Assembly: GCA_035294565.1 (NCBI GenBank)
Contig: DATGKR010000174.1
Span: forward strand, 1-30,188
Reading direction: 5' to 3'
Length of the DNA stretch: 30,188 nt
Source of the DNA: DATGKR01 sp035294565
GTDB taxonomy: Bacteria; Actinomycetota; Acidimicrobiia; Acidimicrobiales; Palsa-688
Below the pieces are notes generated by a model, which did not search any database, was not told the DNA's origin, and saw only the letters and a program-made list of their open reading frames with translations. This document shows positions 8,492 through 16,679 of this stretch, in pieces; the first letter of the stretch is position 1; every line of letters starts with the position of its first letter. Made by a program: the position numbers and the translations under genes.

Positions 8492-8854
8492 ATGGCTACC
8501 GAGAGACAGAAGGCAGCGGCCCGGCGGAACCTGGAGAAGGCCCGCGCCGCCCAGGCGGCCAGGCGGGAGGGGAGGAAGGCGCCGAGGCATTCTGGGGGTC
8601 TGCGGACCGCCGAGGAGAACAGGCTGCCCGACAGCAGCTTCGCCTTCCCCGCCGAGCGCAAGGAGCCTCTCGTCGACGCCGCCCACGTGCGGAACGCCGT
8701 CGCCCGCTTCGACCAGGTCGAAGGCGTGACCGACGCCGAGCGCGACGAGGCGTGGCGGCGCATCCAGGCGGCCGCAAGGCGATTCGACGTGCACCTTTCC
8801 GAGTCCGACTGGCGGGAGCTGTTCCGCGGAGGGAAGGCGCGAAAGGCCAGCTGA
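8492..8854 (+). CDS. Small DUF6582-like protein
   Basis: A 120-residue protein. The N-terminal 35 residues are very basic and Ala/Arg/Lys-rich (ATERQKAAARRNLEKARAAQ), perhaps a nucleic-acid-binding helix. Residues about 45-105 (LPDSSFAFPAERKEPLVD, HVRNAVARFDQVEGV, then a DAERDEAWRRIQAAARRF helix) resemble DUF6582, a short domain of unknown function that also occurs on phage and prohead-protease-like proteins. ATG at 8492 is preferred over the in-frame TTG at 8459, which lies inside the methylase gene; no good ribosome site is seen for either. It starts 11 nt after the methylase stop, so the two are probably co-transcribed. It converges on the AAA+ ATPase gene across 23 bp. Biochemical function is unknown. 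Confidence 0.75.
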   Translation: MATERQKAAARRNLEKARAAQAARREGRKAPRHSGGLRTAEENRLPDSSFAFPAERKEPLVDAAHVRNAVARFDQVEGVTDAERDEAWRRIQAAARRFDVHLSESDWRELFRGGKARKAS

Positions 8855-8877
8855 CGATCCGGCCCGGCCGGCCGACG

Positions 8878-10845
8878 TCAGTTCCGACCTCCGCCGGAGA
8901 GCATGTCGGCGTCGGAGACGAGCCGGCCGATCTTGCGCAGCTCCATCTGCACCCCCTTCAACGCCACGGCCATGGTGATCGGGCTGCCGGCTTCGGCGGC
9001 GACGAAGGCGGCGGCGAGCGCGGCGTTGCGGATGGTCCCGCCGGTCATCTCGAAGCGGTCGGCCAGCTCGTCGAGGTCGAGGTCCTCGCCGAGCGGCGCC
9101 TTGCCCGGCAGGCATCGGCGCCAGATACCCCGACGTTCGGCGGGCCCGGGAACGGGGAACTCGACCACCACGTGGAGGCGGCGAACGAAGGCCGGGTCGA
9201 TGTTGTTCACCAGGTTGGTGGCCAGGACCGCCAGGCCCTCGTAGCGCTCCAACCGCTGCAGCAGGTAGGCGACCTCGATGTTGGCGTAGCGGTCGTGGGC
9301 GTCGGACACCGCCGAGCGCCTGCCGAGCAGGGCGTCGGCCTCGTCGAAGAACAGGGCAACGTTGCTCGCCTCCGCCGCGTCGAATACCCGGGCGAGGTTC
9401 TTCTCCGTCTCTCCTATGTACTTGCTGACCAGGTTCGCCAGGTCGACGGCGTAGAGGTCGACCCCCAGCTCGCCGGCGACGACTTCGGCGGCGAGGGTCT
9501 TGCCGGTGCCCGACGGCCCGGCGAAGAGGGCGACCACCCCCGTCGACGGCGAGCCGGAGAACCCCCAGCTCCCGAACACGGTGCGTTTCTGCCGGCAGCG
9601 CACCGCCACCGAGCGGACCAGCTCCTCCCGGTCGGAGTCGAGGACCAGGTCGTCCCAGCCCCGGACCGGGCGGATGCGGGTGGCGGTGGCGTCGATGTGC
9701 CCGGCGGCTAGCCTGCGAACGGCCGCAGCGACGTCGCCCCCCAGGGCGGCGGCCGCCCGGCCGGCCAGGTCGACCTGCTCGGCGGTCAGGGGCAGAGGAG
9801 GCTCCTCCAGCGGCCCGAACGCCTCTTCCCACTCGACGCCCGTCGCCGCCGGAGGCTGCACCCGGGCCGACACCCATCCCCTGGGAAGGGTGGCCACCGG
9901 CAGCTCGCGCCGGCTCGACAATCCCCAGGCGAGATGGCCGGCGGCCTCGATCGTGTCGGCCGAGCCCGACGCGAGCTCGTCGTCGACCTCGACCACGACG
10001 GCGGCGCCGTGCAGCGTGGCCTGCCTCACCACCGACTCCCAACCGGCGGGGGCCGACGGCTCCCCGGCGACAACGAGCAGCAGCGAGGCGGGTGCCAGCG
10101 CCTCCGCCAGGGCCTGCAGGCGGCGGATCCGGTCGGGTCCCGCCGCGACGGCGACCACCCCGGCCGGCCCGCAGGCCACCTCCTGCGGGGGGACCGCCAC
10201 GGTGCGGACCCGGCCGCCTTCGGCCACCACCCACCGGGTTCCCGCCGGCACGCCTGATTCGGTGCCCGCAGCACCGTGCAGCCACCAAAGCACCGGGGGC
10301 GCCACGGCGATCGGCGCCGACGACCACGGTCCCTCGGCGACCTCTTCGAGCAGGCAAGCCCTCCGGAGAGGCCCGCCGGGCGCGACGGCGGCTCCGCCGT
10401 CGAGGTCTCCGCAGATCAAGCGCAGCGTCCAGAGGTTGGGGCGTCTGGCGGTGACGTCGTCGTTCAAGTAGCCGACGAGGCGCTGGAGCTGCGGGTCGGC
10501 CTCCACGGAGCAGAGCACCGCCAGGACGGCCGCGGCGTCCAGCTCGAGACGGGCCCGCCGGGCCAGGCGGGCGAAGCTGCCGTCACCGTCGAGGGAGTCG
10601 GCGAAGGCCTTGACGGCGGCCTCGGCGGCCTCGGCGGTCGCTTCCTCCAGCTCGCCGGCGCGCCGGTCCGCCTCCTCCGAGCCGGGCAGCTCGCCGAGCA
10701 GGGCGGACAGGTCCGAGTCGTCGACCTTCAGCCCGGCGAGCGGGTCCGGCGGCCTGCCGCGGGCCGCGCGCGCGACGAGGACCGCCCTCCAAACCAGCAC
10801 GTCCCCGAGGTCAGCCCACGAGGAGTCGGGGCCCCCTCCGACCAT
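8878..10845 (-). CDS. AAA+ ATPase of contractile injection system (Afp15/Pvc15-like)
   Basis: A 655-residue protein whose C-terminal third is a classical AAA+ module: Walker A AGPSGTGKTLAAEVV near residue 443, Walker B VALFFDEADALLG near 497, and sensor 1 ATNLVNNIDPAFVRR near 539 with a likely arginine finger. The first 400 residues lack recognisable catalytic motifs and form the larger N-terminal region typical of the ATPase carried by almost all eCIS loci. That ATPase is thought to help particle assembly or sheath handling in the cytoplasm. It stands alone on the minus strand, separated from the baseplate operon by the 12-kb plus-strand block and divergent from the DUF4255 gene. The ATG at 10845 has no clear ribosome site; an in-frame GTG about 40 nt downstream is an alternative. 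The family call rests on motifs plus eCIS context. Confidence 0.9.
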   Translation of the reverse strand: MVGGGPDSSWADLGDVLVWRAVLVARAARGRPPDPLAGLKVDDSDLSALLGELPGSEEADRRAGELEEATAEAAEAAVKAFADSLDGDGSFARLARRARLELDAAAVLAVLCSVEADPQLQRLVGYLNDDVTARRPNLWTLRLICGDLDGGAAVAPGGPLRRACLLEEVAEGPWSSAPIAVAPPVLWWLHGAAGTESGVPAGTRWVVAEGGRVRTVAVPPQEVACGPAGVVAVAAGPDRIRRLQALAEALAPASLLLVVAGEPSAPAGWESVVRQATLHGAAVVVEVDDELASGSADTIEAAGHLAWGLSSRRELPVATLPRGWVSARVQPPAATGVEWEEAFGPLEEPPLPLTAEQVDLAGRAAAALGGDVAAAVRRLAAGHIDATATRIRPVRGWDDLVLDSDREELVRSVAVRCRQKRTVFGSWGFSGSPSTGVVALFAGPSGTGKTLAAEVVAGELGVDLYAVDLANLVSKYIGETEKNLARVFDAAEASNVALFFDEADALLGRRSAVSDAHDRYANIEVAYLLQRLERYEGLAVLATNLVNNIDPAFVRRLHVVVEFPVPGPAERRGIWRRCLPGKAPLGEDLDLDELADRFEMTGGTIRNAALAAAFVAAEAGSPITMAVALKGVQMELRKIGRLVSDADMLSGGGRN

Positions 10846-11034
10846 GCCCGCAAGTGAAGCAGATGGAGTCTCCCGACATCACGGCTAACGCAACCAGTCT
10901 CAGGGAATTAAACGGTTGAACCTTGCCAAATAGGCATAAAAACGAAGGGCAGAAGTTGGCGAAATTGTGGGCAAGCGGCGCGCCTCGGCCTGCCTGTCGC
11001 GTGGCTATTATCGAGCTGCGAAGGAGCTTACGGG
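10846..11034. promoter_or_regulatory. Divergent intergenic region with AT-rich core between ATPase and DUF4255 genes
   Basis: The 189 bp between two divergent starts must hold promoters for both. About 10900-10960 is conspicuously AT-rich for this window (GGAATTAAACGG, CATAAAAACG). Partial elements include TTGAAC at 10916-10921 and TATTAT at 11006-11011, but neither has a partner hexamer at 16-18 bp, so no promoter is called precisely. AAGGAG at 11021-11026 is the ribosome site for the plus-strand gene. An alternative sigma factor or activator is possible. Confidence 0.5.
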
Positions 11035-11736
11035 GTGATCAATGTCGTCGACCGGGCTCTCGAGCGTTACCTCCGTGAGCAGGTGCCGCTCCGGGAGTCG
11101 ACAATAGGCGTGTCGTTCGACCCGCCGGACCGGGACTGGTGCGCGGGGCTCAACCGGCCGACCGTGAACGTCTTCTTGTGGGACGTGTCGCGCGCAGCCA
11201 AGACGGCCTACAGCGGGATCGATGAGCGCAGGACCGACCAGGGCACCGAGCGCCGGCCCGTGAACCCCGGGGTCGAGCTTCACTACCTGCTCACCGCGTG
11301 GGCCTCGGCGGTGAGCGACGAGCACCAGGTGCTCGGCTCGGTCCTCGCCGCCGTCCTCCGTCGCGGGGTCATACCCAGGGACACGCTGCCCGAAGGAGTG
11401 GTCGACGGCCCTTGCAGGATCGCCCTCGACACGCCCGAGCACCGTGTGCCCGGCGAGTTCTGGTCCGCGCTCGGCGGACGCCTCAAACCCGGGTTGCAGC
11501 TGAAGGTCACCCTGCGCCTCCCGGTGCGCGAGTGGATCCCCGCCCCGCCGGCGCCGACCTCGTTGGAGCTCGGCGTCGACCGGGTGGCGCCGATCGCCGC
11601 CGTGCCGGCGCCGGCGGCCCGCTGGGTGCCCGCAGACGGGACCTCCCCGCGCCGCGTCCGGCGCAACGGGGTCGTGACCGCCGAGGGCCGCCAGGCCGCG
11701 AAGCCCGCGGGGGTCGGCGACGACCAGCCGGGCTGA
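11035..11736 (+). CDS. DUF4255 / Pvc16-type N-terminal domain protein (eCIS cap or sheath-terminator family)
   Basis: A 233-residue protein. Residues 1-175 match DUF4255 (Pvc16_N): the opening INVVDRALERYLREQVP, then PTVNVFLWDVSRAAK, VELHYLLTAWASAVSDEHQV, VLAAVLRRGVIPRD and a final LQLKVTLRLPV strand. In Afp/PVC particles the Afp16/Pvc16 protein caps the tube and stabilises the sheath at the distal end, so the same role is expected here. The last 50 residues are low-complexity, rich in Pro, Ala and Arg, and probably disordered. The GTG start has AAGGAG with 8-nt spacing. It is the first gene of a plus-strand operon, and the next start is only 9 nt after its stop. That links this particle component to the membrane-protein trio that follows. 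Confidence 0.88.
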   Translation: MINVVDRALERYLREQVPLRESTIGVSFDPPDRDWCAGLNRPTVNVFLWDVSRAAKTAYSGIDERRTDQGTERRPVNPGVELHYLLTAWASAVSDEHQVLGSVLAAVLRRGVIPRDTLPEGVVDGPCRIALDTPEHRVPGEFWSALGGRLKPGLQLKVTLRLPVREWIPAPPAPTSLELGVDRVAPIAAVPAPAARWVPADGTSPRRVRRNGVVTAEGRQAAKPAGVGDDQPG

Positions 11737-11745
11737 GGCGTTCCA

Positions 11746-13995
11746 GTGCGCGCCTCGCTGATCACCGACCGAATCGAGGTGGCGCCGGACGTTCCGGCCA
11801 CCGCCCTGATCGAAGTGACCAACACGCTCGGCGTGATCGACGGCGTCTCGGTGTCGGCGGCGTCCGGGGCTGGCCTGGAGTGGTCGGCCGCCCCGGCGCT
11901 GCTCCCCCTCTTCCCCGGGTCGAGCGGGCGGCTCGCTTTGACGTTCACCGCCGGGCCCCACCTCCCCGCCGGCGCCCACCGCGTGACGCTCGAGGTGCGC
12001 TCGAGCGTGGACAGCGCAGAACGGGTGACTTTGACCCTGACCCTGGACGTGCTCCGCGCGCCGTCGGCGTCGATGACGGTCGACCCACCGGCGCGGCGCG
12101 CCCGACACCGTGCCCGCTACCAGCTGGTCCTCGCCAACCTGGGCAACACCGTCCTCGACCTGGACCTCGCCGCCGCCGACCCCGCCCGCATCCTGTCGGC
12201 GAGGGTCTCACCCCCCTCGCTCACGGTTCCCCCCGGCGAGGAAGCCCGGGCCGAGCTCACCGTCGAGGGCAGGAGACACCTCCTCGGCGCCGAGCGCCGC
12301 CAGCGGGTTGCGGTTCAAGCACGGGCCGAGCAGGTCGAGATCGACGCCTTCGCCTCGTTCCGCCAGGCGCCGCTCGTGCCGACCGGGGCACGGACCGCAG
12401 CCGTGCTCGGCGTCATCGTGGCCATGTGGGCCGCGGTGTTCCTCGTCGCGTTGAGCAGGGCCAACTCGAGCGATCCGCTCACCAAAGAGGTGCCTCCCTC
12501 CTTCTACGCGTCGGTCGCCTCGCGGCGCGTCAACACGGCCGCCTTCGGCGCCCTCGGCCGGGGCGGCCTGCTCGCCTCGGCGGCGAGCCCGTCGACCCCG
12601 GCGGGGGCGGTCCCCAAGTCGGGCGTGGTCATAGGCGTCGGCGGGACGGTCAACGGGACCGTCGACGCGGCGAGCACCGGCGCCGGGGTGGGAAGGATCA
12701 CCGTCCAGGCGGTGCGCGACTCGCCGAACGGCCCGGTGCTGGTGTCCTCGGCGGCCACCGCCTCCGACGGGACCTACTCCCTCGTCGGGCTGATGCCCGG
12801 CGACTACAAGCTCGAGTTCAGCGCCCCGGGGTACCGGACCGTGTGGTACCCCGACGCCCCCGACGAGACGTCGGCGGCACCGGTCGCCGTCGCCGCCCTG
12901 GCCGACACCAACGGGATAGACGCGACGATCACTGGCCTGCCCGGGTCGATCAGCGGCACCGTCTACACGGGCGAGACGCCGTCCCCGCCGGTGACGGTCA
13001 CGGTCGTCGCCGAACAGGGCAACGGCCAGACGATCGCCACGGTCACCACCAACAGCTCCGGGAACTACACCATCCCGTCGCTCCCGGCGCCGGGCACCTA
13101 CGACCTGAGCTTCACCGCCCCCGGCTACCAGGTTGCGTCCGACACCGAGGAGATCGCCGGCGGTGAGGCGCACATCGCCAACAGCGTCACCCTCTCCGCC
13201 GGGCCGGGAACCCTCGGCGGCGTGGTCACCGACGGCTCCAAGCCGCTCGGCGGGGTCACGATCACCGCCAACGCCAACGGGCAGACCATCACCTCGGCGA
13301 CGCCGACGACCGGCGAGATCGGGCACTTCTCCATCCCCAACCTCACCACGCCGGCCACCTACCTGCTCACCTTCAGCGACCCAGGGTACGGTTCGGTGAC
13401 CGTCGCCGAGCACCTCGGACCGGGCCAGTCGCTCACCGACTTGACGATCCCGCTCTCCGGCGGCGCCGGGCAGATCTCCGGGGAGGTGACCTCGCAGTCG
13501 GGCGCCCCGCTCGGCGGGGTCTCGGTCACCGTCGACAACCTCGCCGCGCCGGTGAGCACCGAGACGCTCACCGCCGGCAGCGTGGGGTCGTTCCTCCTGT
13601 CCGGGCTCGCCACGCCCGGCGACTACACGCTCACCTTCTCCCTGGCCGGCTACCAACCCCAAACCCTCGAAGTCACGCTGACCTCGAGCGGCTCGGCGAG
13701 CGGCGTGCAGGTCCAGCTGCCCCCCGAGGCGGCGGCGCTCACCGGGACGGTGACTTCGGCCTCGGGCAACCCCCTCACGGGTGTCACCGTGACCGCCACC
13801 AACGGGTCGGTGACACGCACCACCACGACGACGTCGAGCCCCCCCGGCGGCTACAGCCTGGGCAGCCTCGCCCCCGAGAGCTACTCGGTCACCTTCTCCC
13901 TGTCCGGCTACCAGTCAGAAACCGTCCTCGTCCACCTCCAGCCCGGCCAGACCGCCAACGCCTCGGCGTCGCTCACCCCCAACCCGCCCGCATGA
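11746..13995 (+). CDS. Bitopic membrane protein with five carboxypeptidase-regulatory-like repeats (paralog 1)
   Basis: A 749-residue protein without an N-terminal signal peptide. Residues 1-215 look like two beta-sandwich domains (ATALIEVTNTLGVIDGVSV; RYQLVLANLGNTVLDLDL) of the NEW3/COG1470 type. One membrane helix (AAVLGVIVAMWAAVFLVAL) lies near 218-238, preceded by arginines, which predicts N-in/C-out. Beyond it are five repeats of about 88 residues of carboxypeptidase-regulatory-like type: SGTV...GG/PLGGVTVT...GTYSL..L.PG.Y.LTFS..GY. The first carries the YRTVWYPDA signature of such domains. No cysteines were noticed. GTG at 11746 has GAGG 7 nt upstream overlapping the stop of the DUF4255 gene. 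The stop overlaps the next start (ATGA). A role as membrane anchor or receptor for the contractile particle is inferred from context. Confidence 0.85.
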   Translation: MRASLITDRIEVAPDVPATALIEVTNTLGVIDGVSVSAASGAGLEWSAAPALLPLFPGSSGRLALTFTAGPHLPAGAHRVTLEVRSSVDSAERVTLTLTLDVLRAPSASMTVDPPARRARHRARYQLVLANLGNTVLDLDLAAADPARILSARVSPPSLTVPPGEEARAELTVEGRRHLLGAERRQRVAVQARAEQVEIDAFASFRQAPLVPTGARTAAVLGVIVAMWAAVFLVALSRANSSDPLTKEVPPSFYASVASRRVNTAAFGALGRGGLLASAASPSTPAGAVPKSGVVIGVGGTVNGTVDAASTGAGVGRITVQAVRDSPNGPVLVSSAATASDGTYSLVGLMPGDYKLEFSAPGYRTVWYPDAPDETSAAPVAVAALADTNGIDATITGLPGSISGTVYTGETPSPPVTVTVVAEQGNGQTIATVTTNSSGNYTIPSLPAPGTYDLSFTAPGYQVASDTEEIAGGEAHIANSVTLSAGPGTLGGVVTDGSKPLGGVTITANANGQTITSATPTTGEIGHFSIPNLTTPATYLLTFSDPGYGSVTVAEHLGPGQSLTDLTIPLSGGAGQISGEVTSQSGAPLGGVSVTVDNLAAPVSTETLTAGSVGSFLLSGLATPGDYTLTFSLAGYQPQTLEVTLTSSGSASGVQVQLPPEAAALTGTVTSASGNPLTGVTVTATNGSVTRTTTTTSSPPGGYSLGSLAPESYSVTFSLSGYQSETVLVHLQPGQTANASASLTPNPPA

Positions 13996-16679
13996 AAGTC
14001 GAGGTCAACCCGCGCCGCTTCTCGGTAGTTCCCGGCGAGCCGGCGGTGCTCACCGTCTCGGTGTCCAACACCGGCGGGATCATCAGCGGGCACCGGGTGC
14101 GGGTGCTCGGCGTCGACCCCCGCTGGGTCAGCCTGGACCAGGACCGGCTGTCGCTGTTCCCCGACTCGGCCGGCGTGTGCGTCGTCACGCTCACCCTGCC
14201 GAGGGGCGTGCCGGCCGGGCCGCGCACCGTGTCCATCGAGGTGACGGAGCTCACCCCGCCGCACGAGCGGGAGATCGTCAGCGTCGAGGTGACCGTGCCC
14301 GCCGAGCCGGGCCTCAAGCTCGCCGTGGACCCGGTGAGCGTCACCGGAGGGCGGTCGGCGGCGGTCGCCGTGCTGGTCGAGAACACCGGCAACGCCCCCA
14401 TCGACGTAGCCCTCGACGGGCGGGAGGAGACCGGCGAGGTCCAGTTCCGCTTCGACGACCCCGCGCCGGCCGTGGCGCCCGGCGAGCACCGGGTCGGCGC
14501 GGCGGTGCTACGGGCTCCGCGACCGTGGTTCGGCAGCCCCAAGGTGAGGCCCTACACGGTCGTCGCCGGGCCGCCCGGCGCCCCGGTCGTCGCCGCCGGG
14601 ACGTGGCTGCAAAAGGCGCGTCTGTCGCGCGGGGCGCTCGCCCTCACCGGTCTCCTCGCCGCCGCGACGGTCTTCGCCGTTGTCATAGCCGTCGCGCTGT
14701 CGCAGGTGGTGAGCAACTCGAACGCCGACCGCAACCTCGCCCTGCAGGTCGCCGAGGCCGCCCAGGCGGGCAACGCCAAGGCGGGGACGGCGGGCATCTC
14801 CGGGGTGGTGACCGAGGAGGCCACCGGCACCCCGGTCGGCGGGGTCACCGTGGACATATACCAGTCGAACGACCCGACGACACCGATCGTGTCGACCGCC
14901 ACCGGCGCGAGCGGCGCCTACCACTTCAGCGGGCTGGCCGCCGGCTCGTACCTGCTGCAGTTCCAGGGCGCCGGTTTCGCGTCCCTGTGGTACCCCGACT
15001 CGCTCACCCCCGCGTCGGCCATGGCGGTCACCGTCAAGTCCGGCCAGTCCGTCTCGGCCGTCGACATCACCCTCGGAGGGCTGCCCGGCACCATCTCGGG
15101 CCAGGTCGTCGGCGCCGACCCGTCCGGAGCGGTGCTCACCCTCGAGATACCAGGGGCGGGAGGGGCCCAAGCCGCGGCCGCGGCGGCGGTCAACGCGGCC
15201 CCCCCGGCGACCCCCTCCTCGCCGGCCCCGGCAGCCGCTGCGGCCACCCCCACGACGACAGCTGGCGGAGCCGCGACGGGGGCGTCACTGTCGGCCGCCT
15301 CCTCCGACCCCTCCGCCCCGCCCACCCCCGCCGCGCAGGGGGCGGGACCGACGATCGTCACCAGCCAGACTCTCAGCTCCACAGGCGACTTCACCCTCGC
15401 CAACGTGCCGTCACCGGGCACCTTCGACCTCGTCGTGGTCAAAGCGGGCTACGCCCCGGCGGTCGCCGAGGTCGACCTGGCCGGGGGGGAGAGCCGCTCC
15501 GGGGTGGTCATCACCTTGCACAAGGGGGACGGGTCGATCAGCGGGACGGTGTCCACCGCCGCGGGCCCTCTTGGCGGGGCGACCATCGCCGCGTCCGATG
15601 GCACCTCCACCGTGAGCAGCGTGAGCGAGACGACCCCCGGGTCGGTCGGCGACTTCCAGCTGGACAATCTGCCGACGCCCGACACCCTGACGGTGGTCGT
15701 CACCGCGGCCGGCTACGCCTCGCAGACCCTGTCGGTGTCCCTGGCGGCCCACCAGCAGCTCACCGGCCTCTCCGTGGTGCTCGTCCCCGGCAGCGGGTCC
15801 ATCTCCGGCACCGTCACCACCGCCGGGCAGCCGGCCGGGGGCGTCACCGTGACCGCCACCAACGGTCAGCAGACGGTGTCCACCGTCACCCTCAGCATCG
15901 GCAACGTCGGCACCTACCAGCTCAGCGGCCTCGTCAGCCCGGGCGCGTACACCTTGACGTTCTCCAGACCCGACCTCACCTCCCAGACGCGGGCGGTCAG
16001 CCTGACGACATCCCAGCCGGCCGTCACCGGCGTCGACGCCGACCTGGTGGCCGACACCGCCTCGGTCTACGGGACGATCACCCAGACCAACGGCCAGCCG
16101 GTCCACCAAGTGACCGTCCAGCTCAGCTCGGGGACCACCACCTACCAGGTGATCTCCGCCGACAGCCCCACCCCAGGCGCCTACGAGATCGACGGCGTCG
16201 CCCCCGGCACGTACACGATCAGCTTCACCCGCCAGGGCGGTCAGCCGACGTCGTCGATCATCTCCCTGGTGGGCGGTCAGCGCTTCGAGTACAACCCCCA
16301 GCTCACCCCGGCAGCGTCGATCTACGGGAGGGTCGTGCAGGAGTCCAACCCGACCCAGGCCGTGCCCGACGCGCAGGTCACCCTCTACCTTGCCACTCAG
16401 TACCCGACGGTCAGCGTCGCCACCGTCCTCACCGACAGCTCCGGCGACTTCACCTTCGAGAACGTCGACGCCCCGCAGAACTTCGTCGTCGGCGTCGCCT
16501 TCCCCCAGGGCTCCTCCAACCAGGAGACCGTGGTGGTCCAGACCGTCGAAGGCCAGGCGGTCCCCGTGTGCGGCAGCGAGGCCACCGGCCAGGTGGGCGC
16601 CGGTCCGAGCCCGACTACCACCACGGCGGGGGGCCAGTGCGACCCGACCACCGACCCGCTGGAGGTGGCCACCCCGTGA
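13992..16679 (+). CDS. Bitopic membrane protein with six carboxypeptidase-regulatory-like repeats (paralog 2)
   Basis: An 895-residue paralog of the preceding protein, coupled to it by ATGA and to the next gene by GTGA. Residues 1-210 hold two beta-sandwich units (LTVSVSNTGGIISGHRV; SAAVAVLVENTGNAPIDVAL) followed by a basic stretch (KARLSRG) and one membrane helix near 214-238. Six carboxypeptidase-regulatory-like repeats follow, the first with FASLWYPDS. Repeat 2 is interrupted by about 60 residues of Ala/Pro/Thr-rich low-complexity sequence (near 390-455), probably a flexible linker. The C-terminus is a short Thr/Gly-rich tail. Only about three cysteines occur, two of them in the last 45 residues. 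The start ATG is fixed by the overlap and gives the same domain order as its neighbours. Predicted N-in/C-out; function as for paralog 1 is inferred. Confidence 0.85.
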   Translation: MKVEVNPRRFSVVPGEPAVLTVSVSNTGGIISGHRVRVLGVDPRWVSLDQDRLSLFPDSAGVCVVTLTLPRGVPAGPRTVSIEVTELTPPHEREIVSVEVTVPAEPGLKLAVDPVSVTGGRSAAVAVLVENTGNAPIDVALDGREETGEVQFRFDDPAPAVAPGEHRVGAAVLRAPRPWFGSPKVRPYTVVAGPPGAPVVAAGTWLQKARLSRGALALTGLLAAATVFAVVIAVALSQVVSNSNADRNLALQVAEAAQAGNAKAGTAGISGVVTEEATGTPVGGVTVDIYQSNDPTTPIVSTATGASGAYHFSGLAAGSYLLQFQGAGFASLWYPDSLTPASAMAVTVKSGQSVSAVDITLGGLPGTISGQVVGADPSGAVLTLEIPGAGGAQAAAAAAVNAAPPATPSSPAPAAAAATPTTTAGGAATGASLSAASSDPSAPPTPAAQGAGPTIVTSQTLSSTGDFTLANVPSPGTFDLVVVKAGYAPAVAEVDLAGGESRSGVVITLHKGDGSISGTVSTAAGPLGGATIAASDGTSTVSSVSETTPGSVGDFQLDNLPTPDTLTVVVTAAGYASQTLSVSLAAHQQLTGLSVVLVPGSGSISGTVTTAGQPAGGVTVTATNGQQTVSTVTLSIGNVGTYQLSGLVSPGAYTLTFSRPDLTSQTRAVSLTTSQPAVTGVDADLVADTASVYGTITQTNGQPVHQVTVQLSSGTTTYQVISADSPTPGAYEIDGVAPGTYTISFTRQGGQPTSSIISLVGGQRFEYNPQLTPAASIYGRVVQESNPTQAVPDAQVTLYLATQYPTVSVATVLTDSSGDFTFENVDAPQNFVVGVAFPQGSSNQETVVVQTVEGQAVPVCGSEATGQVGAGPSPTTTTAGGQCDPTTDPLEVATP

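Noticed and set aside
8855..8877. Possible terminator in the GGCC-rich gap between the DUF6582-like and ATPase genes
   Set aside because: The overlapping CCGG/GGCC runs allow only stems of about 4 bp with a realistic loop, so no defined hairpin can be supported.
8138..10357. 739-codon minus-strand frame over the ATPase and methylase region
   Set aside because: Arg-rich shadow; the AAA+ motifs are in the other minus-strand frame, 8878-10845.
14177..16675. N-terminal extension of the giant third paralog in its open frame
   Set aside because: The extension is Arg/Gly-rich and lies wholly over paralog 2 in another frame. The GTG at 16676 gives the same domain plan as the two paralogs and a GTGA coupling.
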